Assembly (NCBI RefSeq): GCF_000716535.1
Contig: NZ_JNWV01000056.1
Span: 1-40,801, forward strand
Reading direction: 5' to 3'
DNA length: 40,801 nucleotides
Source: Streptomyces flaveolus
GTDB taxonomy: Bacteria > Actinomycetota > Actinomycetes > Streptomycetales > Streptomycetaceae
The position numbers and the translations under genes were made by a program. Numbering within the stretch: the stretch's first letter is position 1; the number at the start of each line of letters is the position of its first letter. This document shows, in pieces, positions 1 to 8,423 of this stretch. The notes under the pieces are model-generated. The model had not been told where the DNA came from and did no database searches. It saw nothing but the letters and a program-made list of their open reading frames with translations.

Positions 1-210
1 GTCTTGCGTTTCCGACTCTATCAGATCTTTTCTCGACCCGATTTCCTCGGCGCTTTCCAGGTTCCCGCTCTCGCGTTTCCCTTTCCGGCGGTTCCGACTC
101 TATCAGATCCTTTCGGCGTCTGACCCCCAGTCAGCGGGGTTTGCCTTCCCGGCCGTTGGGCCGTTCCGACGTCTCAAACCTTAGCGGATCCGCCCGGCGA
201 TTCCCAATCG
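1..210 (-). promoter_or_regulatory. Tandem promoter region, probably of an rRNA operon left of the window
   Basis: Read on the minus strand, this stretch has three promoter-like units in a row and no open frame of note. The first is TTGGGA (202-207) with an 18-bp spacer and TAAGGT (178-183). Two copies of GATCYGATAGAGTCGGAA follow (about 95-112 and 13-30), each with TAGAGT as -10 preceded by TG, an extended -10 form. Tandem promoters with this TGATAGAGTCGG word are what I remember from upstream of Streptomyces 16S genes. The rRNA gene itself is not visible, so the assignment is inference; the repeated promoters are seen directly. Confidence 0.5.
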
Positions 211-413
211 GGCCGCCGAGTCCCTATTCGAATTGAATTCGGGCACGCCGAAATCAACCCGAAGGAGGGATCGTGCTGAAAGTATGAGTGGTGCCGCTCG
301 AGGCGGCTGAGGTGCTACCGGAGAACCGTTACGGCTCCGCGGCAACCCGAAGAACTTTACGGATCGAGCAGGGGCGTGTCAACAGCCTGCTGTCAAGATC
401 TTTTACGGGGCCT
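211..413. other. Gene-free stretch between the promoter region and the MarR gene
   Basis: No convincing gene. On the plus strand a strong ribosome-binding-like GAAGGAGGG (261-269) precedes a GTG (273) that is stopped after four codons by a TGA overlapping an ATG (284) of an eight-codon frame. The open frame that follows on the plus strand uses TTA, AGA and TCA codons that are rare here, so I do not call it. Part of this region will be the 3' untranslated end of the MarR gene. Confidence 0.4.
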
Positions 414-962
414 TCAGTCCAGGTCGCTGAGCCGGCCGCCGGCGTCCGGCTGGGCGTGCTCCACCCGGCGCAGCAGCCTGGTGAGGACCTCGCCGAGCAC
501 CAGGCGCTCCGCGGGAGTGAGGTCCTGGAGCAGGTCCTCCTCGAAGACCGTCGCGAGGCGCATCGCCTCCAGCCACTTCTCGCGGCCCTCGGGCGTCAGC
601 TCGACGATGACGCGGACGCGGTTGGACTCGTCGCGCTCCCGGGTGACCAGTCCCTCGGCGACCATGCGGTCGATCCGGTGGGTCATGGCGGCCGGGGTGA
701 GGCCGAGCCGCTTGGCCAGCTCGCTCGGGCCCATGCGGTAGGGGGCGCCGGAAAGGACCAGCGCCTTGAGGACCTCCCACTCGGCGTTGCTGATGCCGAG
801 GGCGGCGGTCTGGCGGCCGTAGGCGACGTTCATCCGGCGGTTCAGCCGGGACAGCGCCGACACGATCTTCTCGACCTGGGGGTCCAGGTCCTGGAACTCG
901 CGCTGGTAGGCGGCGATCTGTTCTTCGAGCGTCGGCTCTGTGACGCCGGGAGTGTCGGCCAT
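414..962 (-). CDS. MarR-family transcriptional regulator
   Basis: A 182-residue winged helix-turn-helix regulator. The core runs from about residue 57 (EWEVLKALVLSG) through the recognition helix (PAAMTHRIDRMVAEGLV, 90-106) to a wing with the family's D-x-R pattern (DESNRVRVIVELT). Long helices at both ends fit the MarR dimer interface. It is divergent from an MFS transporter gene with about 110 bp between the starts, and that gap carries repeats suited to an operator. The usual logic is that it represses itself and the pump until a ligand binds. ATG start; the ribosome-binding site is weak. The ligand cannot be told from sequence. Confidence 0.9.
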   Translation of the reverse strand: MADTPGVTEPTLEEQIAAYQREFQDLDPQVEKIVSALSRLNRRMNVAYGRQTAALGISNAEWEVLKALVLSGAPYRMGPSELAKRLGLTPAAMTHRIDRMVAEGLVTRERDESNRVRVIVELTPEGREKWLEAMRLATVFEEDLLQDLTPAERLVLGEVLTRLLRRVEHAQPDAGGRLSDLD

Positions 963-984
963 GTCCGCAGTATCGCACGGAGGC

Positions 985-1052
985 CCTTTGCCTTGAAGTC
1001 CTTGACCATGTACTCTTTAGCCTTGAAGTTTAGCTTCTAAGTCTTCAGGTCT
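985..1052. promoter_or_regulatory. Probable MarR operator between the divergent marR and MFS genes
   Basis: An AT-rich patch in a GC-rich region. CCTTGAAGT occurs twice, 30 bp apart (991-999 and 1021-1029). The second copy forms an imperfect inverted repeat with the following TAGCTTCTAA (1031-1040) and with TCTTCAGG (1042-1049). Position between divergent genes and the TTGAAG half-site fit a MarR-type operator. This is inference without binding data. Confidence 0.5.
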
Positions 1053-1072
1053 AACTAGTGAGAGAGGTGAAC

Positions 1073-2362
1073 GTGACCAGGGCGATGGGCGCAGCGATGC
1101 GCCGGATCCACGTGGGCAACGCACTCAGCGCATTCGGGCTCGGCTTCACCGTCCCCTACCTGTACGTCTATGTGGCGCAGGTGCGGGGGCTGGGAGCCAT
1201 GACGGCGGGACTCGTTCTCGCCGTCTTCGCCGTGGCCGCGCTGATCGTGCTGCCGTTCGCCGGCCGGGCGATCGTGCGGCGCGGCCCGCTGCCGGTCCTG
1301 CTCGCCGCCCTGGTGACCGCCGCTGTGGGCGCGCTGAGCCTCGGGCTGGCAGGCACGTCCGCGACCGTGCTGCTGTCCGCGGCGGCGCTCGGGGCCGGTC
1401 AGGCCGTGATGCAGCCGGCGCTGGCGACGATGATCGTGGACTGCTCCTCGGCGGACACGCGCTCGCGCGCGTTCGCGATGCAGTTCTTCCTGCAGAACCT
1501 GGGGCTGGGCGTCGGAGGCCTCATCGGCGGTCATCTCGTCGACACCACGCGCGTGTCCTCCTTCACGCTGCTGTTCGCGATCGAGGCCGCGATGTTCCTG
1601 CTGCTGATCTGCCTGCTGGCGACCGTGCGGATGCCGCGCTCGCCGCACCTGGCGGACGCTCCCGCAGGGTCGGCGAAGGGCAGCTGGAAGCAGTTGCTCG
1701 GAAACCGGGCGATGGTGCAGCTTTCCGTGCTGGGCTTCGTGATCTTCTTCGCCTGCTACGGGCAGTTCGAGTCGGGCTTGAGCGCGTACGGCGTGGAGGC
1801 GGCCGGGATATCCACGTCCGCTCTGGGTACGGCACTGGCCGCGAACACGCTGATGATCGTGGTCGCCCAGTTCGCCGTGCTGAAGTTCGTGGAGCGGCGC
1901 CGGCGGTCCCGGGTCATCGCCGCGGTGGGGCTGATCTGGGCCGTGGCCTGGCTGGCCGCCGGGTACGCGGGGCTGGGACACGGCAGCCAGGAGATGGCCA
2001 CGGCCGCGTTCGTGTCGACGTACGCGCTGTTCGGACTGGGCGAGGCGATGCTGTCGCCGACGGTCGCCCCGCTGGTCGCCGATCTGGCACCGGAGGGCAT
2101 GGCCGGGCAGTACAACTCCGCGTTCGCCCTGGTGAAGCAGCTGGCGCTGGCCGTCGGTCCGGCGGTGGGCGGTCCGCTCGGGGCCTCGCTGCACGGGCCG
2201 TACATCGTGACCTTCCTGCTGTTCTCGCTGGGGATCACCGTCCTGGCGCTCAGGCTTGGGCGGCGGCTCACCGCCGTACAGGACCGGCCCTGGCTGGCCC
2301 GCGGGACCCGGGTGGTCGCCCGGGGCGGGGCGTCCACGGGACCGGTGCCCGCGGAGGCGTGA
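1073..2362 (+). CDS. MFS transporter, probable drug efflux
   Basis: About 429 residues with roughly twelve hydrophobic segments. The RGPLP loop after the second helix corresponds to the motif-A region of major facilitator proteins. Glycine-rich helices such as GLGVGGLIGGHLVD are typical of proton-coupled drug exporters in this superfamily. I chose GTG 1073 because GAGAGG lies six bases upstream; an in-frame GTG at 1058 has no ribosome-binding site. It is divergent from and likely repressed by the adjacent MarR protein. The substrate is unknown. It converges with a methyltransferase gene across a hairpin terminator. Confidence 0.85.
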   Translation: MTRAMGAAMRRIHVGNALSAFGLGFTVPYLYVYVAQVRGLGAMTAGLVLAVFAVAALIVLPFAGRAIVRRGPLPVLLAALVTAAVGALSLGLAGTSATVLLSAAALGAGQAVMQPALATMIVDCSSADTRSRAFAMQFFLQNLGLGVGGLIGGHLVDTTRVSSFTLLFAIEAAMFLLLICLLATVRMPRSPHLADAPAGSAKGSWKQLLGNRAMVQLSVLGFVIFFACYGQFESGLSAYGVEAAGISTSALGTALAANTLMIVVAQFAVLKFVERRRRSRVIAAVGLIWAVAWLAAGYAGLGHGSQEMATAAFVSTYALFGLGEAMLSPTVAPLVADLAPEGMAGQYNSAFALVKQLALAVGPAVGGPLGASLHGPYIVTFLLFSLGITVLALRLGRRLTAVQDRPWLARGTRVVARGGASTGPVPAEA

Positions 2363-2376
2363 GCCCGCGGTACGTC

Positions 2377-2404
2377 ACGGCCGTCACCTCCGGGTGGCGG
2401 CCGT
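2377..2404. terminator. Bidirectional hairpin terminator between MFS and methyltransferase genes
   Basis: ACGGCCG (2377-2383) pairs with CGGCCGT (2398-2404), with CACC/GGTG stacked inside around a TCCG loop. That gives about twelve pairs. It lies between two convergent stops, so it could serve both genes. There is no T-run, which is usual for Streptomyces. Confidence 0.6.
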
Positions 2405-2426
2405 CGTCGTGTGCCGGGCGTGCCGG

Positions 2427-3242
2427 TCAGCGGGTCGCCGTGACCAGGACGGCCGTGAAGGGCAGCGTCGCCGTGCCGTCGGTACCGGCCCGGTCGGCGA
2501 GCTGCCCGCGGACCAGGCGGGCCGCCCGGGTGAGGGCCTCCTCGCCGCCGGCCTCCCGGATCAGGCCGCCCCAGAGGGTGGCCAGGTGGGCGGGGACGTA
2601 CTGGTCCAGCGGGGGCAGGGTGATGCCGAAGGTGATCTCGCGGTGGGCGGTGTCGCCGTAGCCGGCCGTGCGCAGGGCGGTGGTGAGCTGCCCGGCGGTA
2701 CGGGCGAAGGGGAGCGCGAAGTGCCGGGGCGCCTCCGGGCCGCCGTACTCCTCGACGGCCCGCTGCTGGGCGAGGAAGTAGGGCTGGCGGTCGAGGGGGG
2801 CCCACACCGTTGCCGCGAAGCGGCCCCCGGGGCGGGTGACGCGGGCGGCCTCGGCGAGGGCGGCGTCGAGGTCGGGGAAGAACTGGGCGCCCTGCTGGCA
2901 GACGACCGCGTCGAAGCCGGCGTCGGGGTACGGCAGCAGGTCGGCGGACGCCACCGTGAACTCGATGTCCGGGTAGAGGCGGGGGTGGCGGTCCCGGGCC
3001 ACCCGGATCATGTCCGCGTCGATGTCGACGCCGAAGACCCGGCCGGCGGGACCGACCAGGGCAGCCGCCGCGCGGGCGGTGAAGCCGGTGCCGCAGGCGA
3101 TGTCCAGGACGGTGGCCCCCGGACGCAGGTCCACGGCGTCCAGCAGCTCGCCGACGAATGGCGTCATGATCGGGGCGGAGTAGGTGTCGTAGCCCTCGGG
3201 GCCTTCGGGTGCGTCGCTCGGTACGCCGGATCCGTCTGCCAT
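2427..3242 (-). CDS. Class I SAM-dependent methyltransferase
   Basis: A 271-residue protein of the UbiE/Methyltransf_11 type. Motif I is VLDIACGTG at residues 45-53, followed by an acidic cofactor residue in VFGVDIDAD and by AVVCQQGAQFFPD, the usual motif IV region of small-molecule methyltransferases. The substrate is not predictable. It stands alone on the minus strand, between the convergent MFS gene and the phosphatase gene upstream. The first ATG is used; a few residues of N-terminal extension may be optional. Confidence 0.85.
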   Translation of the reverse strand: MADGSGVPSDAPEGPEGYDTYSAPIMTPFVGELLDAVDLRPGATVLDIACGTGFTARAAAALVGPAGRVFGVDIDADMIRVARDRHPRLYPDIEFTVASADLLPYPDAGFDAVVCQQGAQFFPDLDAALAEAARVTRPGGRFAATVWAPLDRQPYFLAQQRAVEEYGGPEAPRHFALPFARTAGQLTTALRTAGYGDTAHREITFGITLPPLDQYVPAHLATLWGGLIREAGGEEALTRAARLVRGQLADRAGTDGTATLPFTAVLVTATR

Positions 3243-3306
3243 GGTCAGCTTCTAGCACCGCGCGGGCGTGTGGCCGCATCGCCGCGCTGACGGCTCCGGC
3301 AGCCGG

Positions 3307-4959
3307 TCAGTGCTTTGCCTTCGGCAGGACGAACTCGCACCACACCGCCTTTCCGCCGCCGGGGGTACGGCGGCAGCCCCAGTTGGAGGCGATCGTCGCC
3401 ACGATGGCGATGCCCCGGCCCGACTCGTCGCCGGGCTCGGCGCGGCGGCGCCTGGGCAGATGGTCGTCGCCGTCGGTGACCTCCACGATGAGGCGGCGGT
3501 CTGTGCGGCGGAGGCGGAGCCGCATGGGCGGGGTGCCGTGCTGGAGGCTGTTGGCGACCAGCTCGCTGGTGGCGAGGACGCCGAGGTCGTGCAGCTCGGC
3601 GGGGAAGCGCCAACTGGTGAGGACACCGGAGGCGAAGGCACGCGCGCGGGGGGCCGCTTCGACGCCGCCGAGGAGTTCGAGGGCCGCGTTGCGGAAGAGG
3701 TCGCCGTCGGGGCCGGTCCGCGCGGGGTGCTGGAGGACGAGGACGGCCACGTCGTCGTCGTGGTCGGCGGTGACGCCGGCCGAGCGGACCAGGCGGTCGC
3801 AGACGACCTGCGGGGTGCCGGTGGCGCCGGCGAGGGCGCCCGCGAGCGCGGCGATGCCCTCGTCCAGGTCGGCGTCGCGGCGTTCGACCAGGCCGTCGGT
3901 GTAGAGGACGGCCGTGGAGCCGGGACCGAGGGCGATGGAGCCGGAGGAGTGCATCCAGCCGCCGGTGCCCAGCGGCGGGCCGGTGGGTTCGTCGGCGCGG
4001 GAGACCGTGCCGTTCTCGTCGCGGACCAGGATCGGCAGGTGGCCCGCGGACGCGTACACCAGGCGCCCCTCGTTCGGGTCGTGGACGGCGTAGACGCAGG
4101 TGGCGATCTGGTTGGCGTCGATCTCGGCGGCGAGGCCGTCGAGGAGTTGCAGGACCTCGTGCGGGGGCAGGTCGAGGCGGGCGTAGGCGCGGACGGCCGT
4201 GCGGAGCTGGCCCATGACGGCGGCGGCCCGCACCCCGCGGCCCATGACGTCGCCGATGACGAGGGCGGTCCGGCCGCCGCCGAGGGTGATCACGTCGTAC
4301 CAGTCGCCGCCGACCGCGGCTTCGGTGCCGCCGGGCTGGTAGGTGGCGGCGATGCGCAGGTCGTCGGGCTGTTCCAGTTCCTGCGGGAGCAGGGAGCGCT
4401 GGAGGGTGACGGCGGTCTCGCGCTGGCGGCGCTCGCTGGCGCGCAGGCGCTCGGCGGCCTCGGCGTGGTCGGTGACGTCCGTGGCGAAGACGAGCACGCC
4501 GGCGTCGCGGTCGCCGTCCTCGGCGACCGGGGTGCAGGTGAAGGTGTACGAGCGGCCGTCCACGGCCTTGCGGGACTTCAGGGTGCGGGGCTTGCCGCTG
4601 CGCAGCACCTGGTCGAGCAGCGGGAACAGGCCCAGTTCGGCGAGTTCGGGCAGGGCCTCGCGGGCCGCCGCGCCGGTGGCGCGGGTGCCGAAGGCCGTCG
4701 TGTAGGCGTCGTTGACGTAGGCGATGCGGTGGTCGGGGCCGTGGACGAGGGCGACGAGGGCCGGGACGCGGTCCAGGACGTCACGCGCGGGCAGTTCGTC
4801 GACGGCGGGTACCGGGGGCGTGCCGTCGGCGGACTGTTCGGCGCGGGCCGCGGGCACGGAGCCTTCCCCCCGCCGGTCCGGGGAGACCGCCGTCTCGGTC
4901 CGCGCGGCGGCGCGGCGCTGCGTTCCGGGGAGCCGGGCGCTCCAGCGCGTGAAGTTCAC
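3307..4959 (-). CDS. PAS-SpoIIE phosphatase-HATPase regulator
   Basis: A 550-residue signalling protein with three modules. A PAS sensor spans about 60-165 (HRIAYVNDAYTTAFG near its start). A PP2C/SpoIIE phosphatase spans about 185-405 (GGDWYD at 218-223 and IGDVMGRG supply metal-binding aspartates). A GHKL serine-kinase ATPase follows from 425 (SELVANSLQHG is the N box). In Streptomyces this architecture acts on anti-anti-sigma/anti-sigma partner switches, so one protein carries both opposing activities. No partner gene is next to it. GTG start at 4959 has a poor ribosome-binding site, so the start is uncertain. It lies downstream of the NADH dehydrogenase gene on the same strand. Confidence 0.88.
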   Translation of the reverse strand: MNFTRWSARLPGTQRRAAARTETAVSPDRRGEGSVPAARAEQSADGTPPVPAVDELPARDVLDRVPALVALVHGPDHRIAYVNDAYTTAFGTRATGAAAREALPELAELGLFPLLDQVLRSGKPRTLKSRKAVDGRSYTFTCTPVAEDGDRDAGVLVFATDVTDHAEAAERLRASERRQRETAVTLQRSLLPQELEQPDDLRIAATYQPGGTEAAVGGDWYDVITLGGGRTALVIGDVMGRGVRAAAVMGQLRTAVRAYARLDLPPHEVLQLLDGLAAEIDANQIATCVYAVHDPNEGRLVYASAGHLPILVRDENGTVSRADEPTGPPLGTGGWMHSSGSIALGPGSTAVLYTDGLVERRDADLDEGIAALAGALAGATGTPQVVCDRLVRSAGVTADHDDDVAVLVLQHPARTGPDGDLFRNAALELLGGVEAAPRARAFASGVLTSWRFPAELHDLGVLATSELVANSLQHGTPPMRLRLRRTDRRLIVEVTDGDDHLPRRRRAEPGDESGRGIAIVATIASNWGCRRTPGGGKAVWCEFVLPKAKH

Positions 4960-5091
4960 TTGGGGAAAGCCTCATGGGTGCTAGGGCGGGCGGGTGCCCG
5001 TCCGACGTCGTAGGGCAGTCTGGCAGGGAGCGGGCCGCGGCGGGCGACAACCGTCAGACGCCGGGGCGGGCCGTGAAGTTCCTGAGTCCGG

Positions 5092-6471
5092 TCAGGACGA
5101 CCCCTTCGGGTCGTCGGAGGGGCTGTGAGGAGGCTTTCCACCGGCCGCGAGTTCGAACTCCGCTCGGGGATGTTCGAGCGAACCGAGCGAGACGATCTCC
5201 CGTTTGAAGAGCCCGGCGAGGGTCCATTCGGCGAGCACCCGGGCCTTGCGGTTGACGGTGGGCACCCTGCTGAGGTGGTACACGCGGTGCATGAACCACG
5301 CAGGGTAGCCCTTCAGCTTGCGCCCGTAGACCTGCGCGACGCCCTTGTGCAGGCCGAGGGAGGCGACCGAGCCGACGTACTTGTGCGCGTACGTCTCCAG
5401 CGGCTCGCCGCGCAGGGAGTGGACGATGTTGTCGCCGAGGACCTTGGCCTGGCGGACCGCGTGCTGGGCGTTGGGCGCGGTCTCGGTGCCGGGTTCGGCG
5501 GCCGTGACGTCGGGTACGGCGGCGGCGTCGCCGGCGGCCCAGGCGTGCTCGGTGCCGTCGACGGTGAGCTGGGCGGTGCAGCGGAGCCGGCCGCGGTCGG
5601 TGCGCGGCAGGTCGGTGGCGGCGATCAGCGGGTGCGGTTTGACACCGGCCGTCCACACGACCGTGCGGGTCGGGAAGCGCTGGCCGTCGCTGAGGACGGC
5701 GACGCGGTCGGCGCAGGACTCCAGGCGGGTGTTCAGCAGCACCTGGATGTTGCGGCGGCGTAGCTGGGTGACGGTGTAGCGGCCCATCTCGGGGCCGACC
5801 TCCGGGAGGATGCGGTCGGTGGCCTCCACGAGGATCCACTTCATGTCCTCGGGGCGGAGGTTGTGGTAGTACCGCGCGGTGTAGCGGGCCATGTCCTCCA
5901 GCTCGCCGAGGGCCTCGACGCCCGCGTAGCCGCCGCCGACGAACACGAAGGTGAGGGCGGCGTCACGGACGGCCGGGTCACGGGTGGAGGAGGCGATGTC
6001 CATCTGCTCGATGACGTGGTTGCGCAGCCCGATGGCCTCTTCGACGGTCTTGAAGCCGATGCCGTACTCGGCGAGACCGGGGATGGGCAGGGCGCGGGAG
6101 ACCGAGCCGGGGGCGAGGACGAGTTCGTCGTAGCCGAGGAGTTCGGCGGTCCTGCCCTCCTCGGCGGTGGCGAGGGTGGTGACGGCGGCGGTGCGTACGG
6201 CGTGGTCGATGGAGGTGACCTCACCGACGACGACGTGGCAGTGGTCCAGGACGCGGCGCAGCGGTACGACGACGTGGCGCGGGGAGATCGAGCCCGCGGC
6301 GGCTTCGGGGAGGAACGGCTGGTACGTCATGTACGGGTCGGGAGTGACGACGGTGATGTCGACCTCGCCTCTCCTCAGCTCGGCCTTCAGCTTCCGCTGG
6401 AGGCGCAGGGCCGTGTACATCCCGACGTAGCCGCCGCCGACAACCAGAATGCGCGCACGTTCCTTCACCAT
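5092..6471 (-). CDS. Type II NADH dehydrogenase (NDH-2)
   Basis: About 459 residues. This single-subunit membrane-associated flavoenzyme passes electrons from NADH to menaquinone without pumping protons. Evidence is the FAD-binding ILVVGGGYVGMYTALRL near the N-terminus, a second dinucleotide fold VFVGGGYAGVEAL for NADH near residue 175, the family's TPDPYMTYQPFLPEAAAG, and the late FAD motif HAWAAGDAAAVPDV. ATG at 6471 places the first glycine motif at its usual distance; an upstream extension would add about 55 low-complexity residues. The upstream region is shared with divergent atrA. Confidence 0.9.
   Translation of the reverse strand: MVKERARILVVGGGYVGMYTALRLQRKLKAELRRGEVDITVVTPDPYMTYQPFLPEAAAGSISPRHVVVPLRRVLDHCHVVVGEVTSIDHAVRTAAVTTLATAEEGRTAELLGYDELVLAPGSVSRALPIPGLAEYGIGFKTVEEAIGLRNHVIEQMDIASSTRDPAVRDAALTFVFVGGGYAGVEALGELEDMARYTARYYHNLRPEDMKWILVEATDRILPEVGPEMGRYTVTQLRRRNIQVLLNTRLESCADRVAVLSDGQRFPTRTVVWTAGVKPHPLIAATDLPRTDRGRLRCTAQLTVDGTEHAWAAGDAAAVPDVTAAEPGTETAPNAQHAVRQAKVLGDNIVHSLRGEPLETYAHKYVGSVASLGLHKGVAQVYGRKLKGYPAWFMHRVYHLSRVPTVNRKARVLAEWTLAGLFKREIVSLGSLEHPRAEFELAAGGKPPHSPSDDPKGSS
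5096..5115 (-). terminator. Hairpin across the end of the NADH dehydrogenase gene
   Basis: GACGACCC (5096-5103) and GGGTCGTC (5108-5115) form an eight-pair stem with a CTTC loop. The stem is built into the last sense codons of the NADH dehydrogenase gene, whose stop is at 5092. It may limit read-through into the downstream phosphatase gene. Confidence 0.4.
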
Positions 6472-6847
6472 CCCATGACGCACCCGACGCTGTTGTTTGT
6501 CCACAGCCCCGGCAATTTGTGTGACCGGCGGCCTGATGTGCGCACGGCGGGCCGTGGCGTCCGCGCAGGACGAAAGGGGGCAGGTCAGCGGGGGCGGGCG
6601 ACAGGGTGCGAAGGGCGGCAATCGGGACGTACGCACCCCGTACTCCGATCGGGGGGCGCACTGTGCGGAACCTGCCCCTTCTGAATTGACTTCCTCTCAA
6701 CTATGTTCGTGTGTCGACGGGGTGTAGGGAATGTGGTCGAACGGGTCCGCGACGGGCGGATCCGGTCGGGACCGATGCCAGTTCCGCGCACCTCGCGTTC
6801 AGTGGCGGGGAGTCTCCGGGGGGAGACGTCATTACCGGGGGAAACAC

Positions 6848-7624
6848 ATGCATGTTCAGGACACGCATTGGGCATCGGCAGCTGCCGTCGCGCCCGGCGG
6901 CAAGGCGATGAGCGCGGCGGTGGGCAGCGGACGCGCGGACGCGCGGACGACCCCGCTGCGGGTGGACGCACAGCGCAACCTGGAGCACGTGCTGCGTGCG
7001 GCGCGTGAGGTGTTCGGCGAGCTGGGGTACGGCGCGCCGATGGAAGATGTGGCGCGACGGGCCCGGGTCGGGGTCGGCACGGTGTACCGGCGATTTCCCA
7101 GCAAGGACGTGCTGGTCCGGCGGATCGCCGAGGAGGAGACGGCTCGGCTGACCGAGCAGGCGCGGGCGGCGCTCGGGCAGGAGGACGAGCCGTGGTCGGC
7201 GCTGTCGCGGTTCCTGCGGACGTCCGTGGCGTCCGGGGCGGGGCGGTTGCTGCCGCCGCAGGTGCTCAGGGTGGGTTCCGGGGGGCCGGCCGAGGGCTCC
7301 GTCGGTTCCGCGGGTCCCTCCGGTTCCGCCGAGGAGGCTCGGGTGCCTCAGCAGCGGGTGCAGCCGGGGAGTGCCGAGCTGCGGCTCGTGGCGCAGGAGG
7401 CCGCGGTGGCCGATGACGCCGGGGCCGGGGCGCTGCTCGATGTGGTCGGGCAGTTGGTGGACCGGGCCCGGACGGCGGGTGAGCTGCGGGCGGACGTGTC
7501 CGTGGGTGACGTGCTGCTGGTGATCGCCACGGCGGCGCCGTCGCTGCCGGATGCGGCGCAGCAGGCGGCGGCGTCCGCGCGGTTGCTGGACATCCTGCTG
7601 GAGGGGCTGCGGTCCCGGGCCTAG
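6848..7624 (+). CDS. atrA: TetR-family regulator AtrA
   Basis: A 258-residue TetR protein. The helix-turn-helix lies at about 46-92 (VLRAAREVFGELGYGAPMEDVARRARVG, then VGTVYRRFPSKDVLVRRI). Sequence and neighbours match my memory of S. coelicolor AtrA (SCO4118), known to activate the actinorhodin activator gene actII-ORF4 and, in S. griseus, strR. ATG 6848 follows GGGGGAAAC; a second ATG at 6908 is possible. It is divergent from NADH dehydrogenase and followed by a strong hairpin. The variable middle (EGSVGSAGPSGSAEEA) is a low-complexity linker in the ligand domain. Confidence 0.85.
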   Translation: MHVQDTHWASAAAVAPGGKAMSAAVGSGRADARTTPLRVDAQRNLEHVLRAAREVFGELGYGAPMEDVARRARVGVGTVYRRFPSKDVLVRRIAEEETARLTEQARAALGQEDEPWSALSRFLRTSVASGAGRLLPPQVLRVGSGGPAEGSVGSAGPSGSAEEARVPQQRVQPGSAELRLVAQEAAVADDAGAGALLDVVGQLVDRARTAGELRADVSVGDVLLVIATAAPSLPDAAQQAAASARLLDILLEGLRSRA

Positions 7625-7662
7625 ACGAGCCCCGGTTTCGCCTTTGGGGGCGTTCCGTTGTG

Positions 7663-7707
7663 CACCGGCACCACCCGTACGACTGTCGCGATCGGGTGGT
7701 GCCGGTG
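7663..7707 (+). terminator. Terminator of atrA
   Basis: A perfect 15-bp inverted repeat: CACCGGCACCACCCG (7663-7677) and CGGGTGGTGCCGGTG (7693-7707) around a 15-nt loop, 38 bases after the atrA stop. No T-run. Confidence 0.75.
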
Positions 7708-8423
7708 ACCCCTCCGGGGCGGATGCGCCGCCGGCGGCCGCGGACCGCCGCTGTGCGGCCGACGCACCGTCGGTGACCGCGGGGGCCTGGCGCGGTCGGT
7801 GGTTGCGGAGGCGCGGGCTCTTGGGGGCGTGGAGGGCGGGCAGGCCTTGCCGCCGGGACGTCGTGGCTCGTGAGGCCGCGGCAGCGAGCCGTCCACCAGC
7901 CTCCGGGCGAGCGGTGGACCCGGCCTTTGACGGCGGGCGCCGTGACGGGTGGTCCGGGGTGCGGCGGCTCACAGCCCCTCGCGGGGCCTGCTGCGGCCGG
8001 CACCGGCTCGGCCCGGGCGCTTCTCCGGTCGGCCCTGTGCCCCTCTCGTCGCCGCACACCCGGCACCCGGCTCGCCCGGCGCTCCTTGGGCCTCGCGACA
8101 CCCCTGTCGGCGCCTCTCCGACCGGGTGCCTGCCCACCCCTGTCGGCGCCTCTCCGACCGGGTGCCTGCCCACCCCTGTCGGCACCCACTGACCGAGCGC
8201 CCCACTCGTCTCTGCCGGCACCCACCCTGACCCGCGCCTGTCTCTCCGTCGGGTGCCCCACGCGTCGGCTTCAACGTCCGTGTGTTCGACGGGTGTTCGG
8301 GGGTCGTGGGGGTAAGTGCGCTCGGATGAGTGGATGGGGTGTGCGCGGGGGCTCGGGGGGAGTTCGGTGTGGCAGGCTGAGGCGTGACGGGTTGGGCTGA
8401 GCCGGGGTCGGGGGCTGTCCGCG
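7708..8423. other. Long gene-free interval upstream of the sigma factor gene
   Basis: About 700 bp with no frame I can support; overlapping open frames in several phases reflect GC bias and repeats. It holds a 36-bp tandem repeat near 8101-8190 and must contain the sigma gene promoter. No -10/-35 pair is convincing. The G-rich tract 8296-8365 directly upstream of the gene is notable but unassigned. Confidence 0.5.
8101..8190. repeat. 36-bp tandem repeat, 2.3 copies
   Basis: The unit begins CCCCTGTCGGCGCCTCTCCG and ends TGCCTGCCCA. Copies are 8101-8136 and 8137-8172, identical to each other, then a partial third copy begins at 8173 and decays after CCCCTGTCGG. It lies in non-coding DNA between atrA and the sigma gene. 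Confidence 0.85.

Noticed and set aside
273..310. Strong Shine-Dalgarno before four- and eight-codon frames
   Set aside because: Could be a leader peptide, but there is no downstream gene on that strand to control for about 760 bp.
288..1040. Plus-strand open frame overlapping the MarR gene
   Set aside because: Its non-overlapping part uses TTA, AGA and TCA codons and the rest is antisense to a convincing MarR protein.
6686..6707. TTGACT with TATGTT upstream of atrA as a promoter
   Set aside because: Spacing is only 10 bp and no suitable -10 stands at 16-19 bp.
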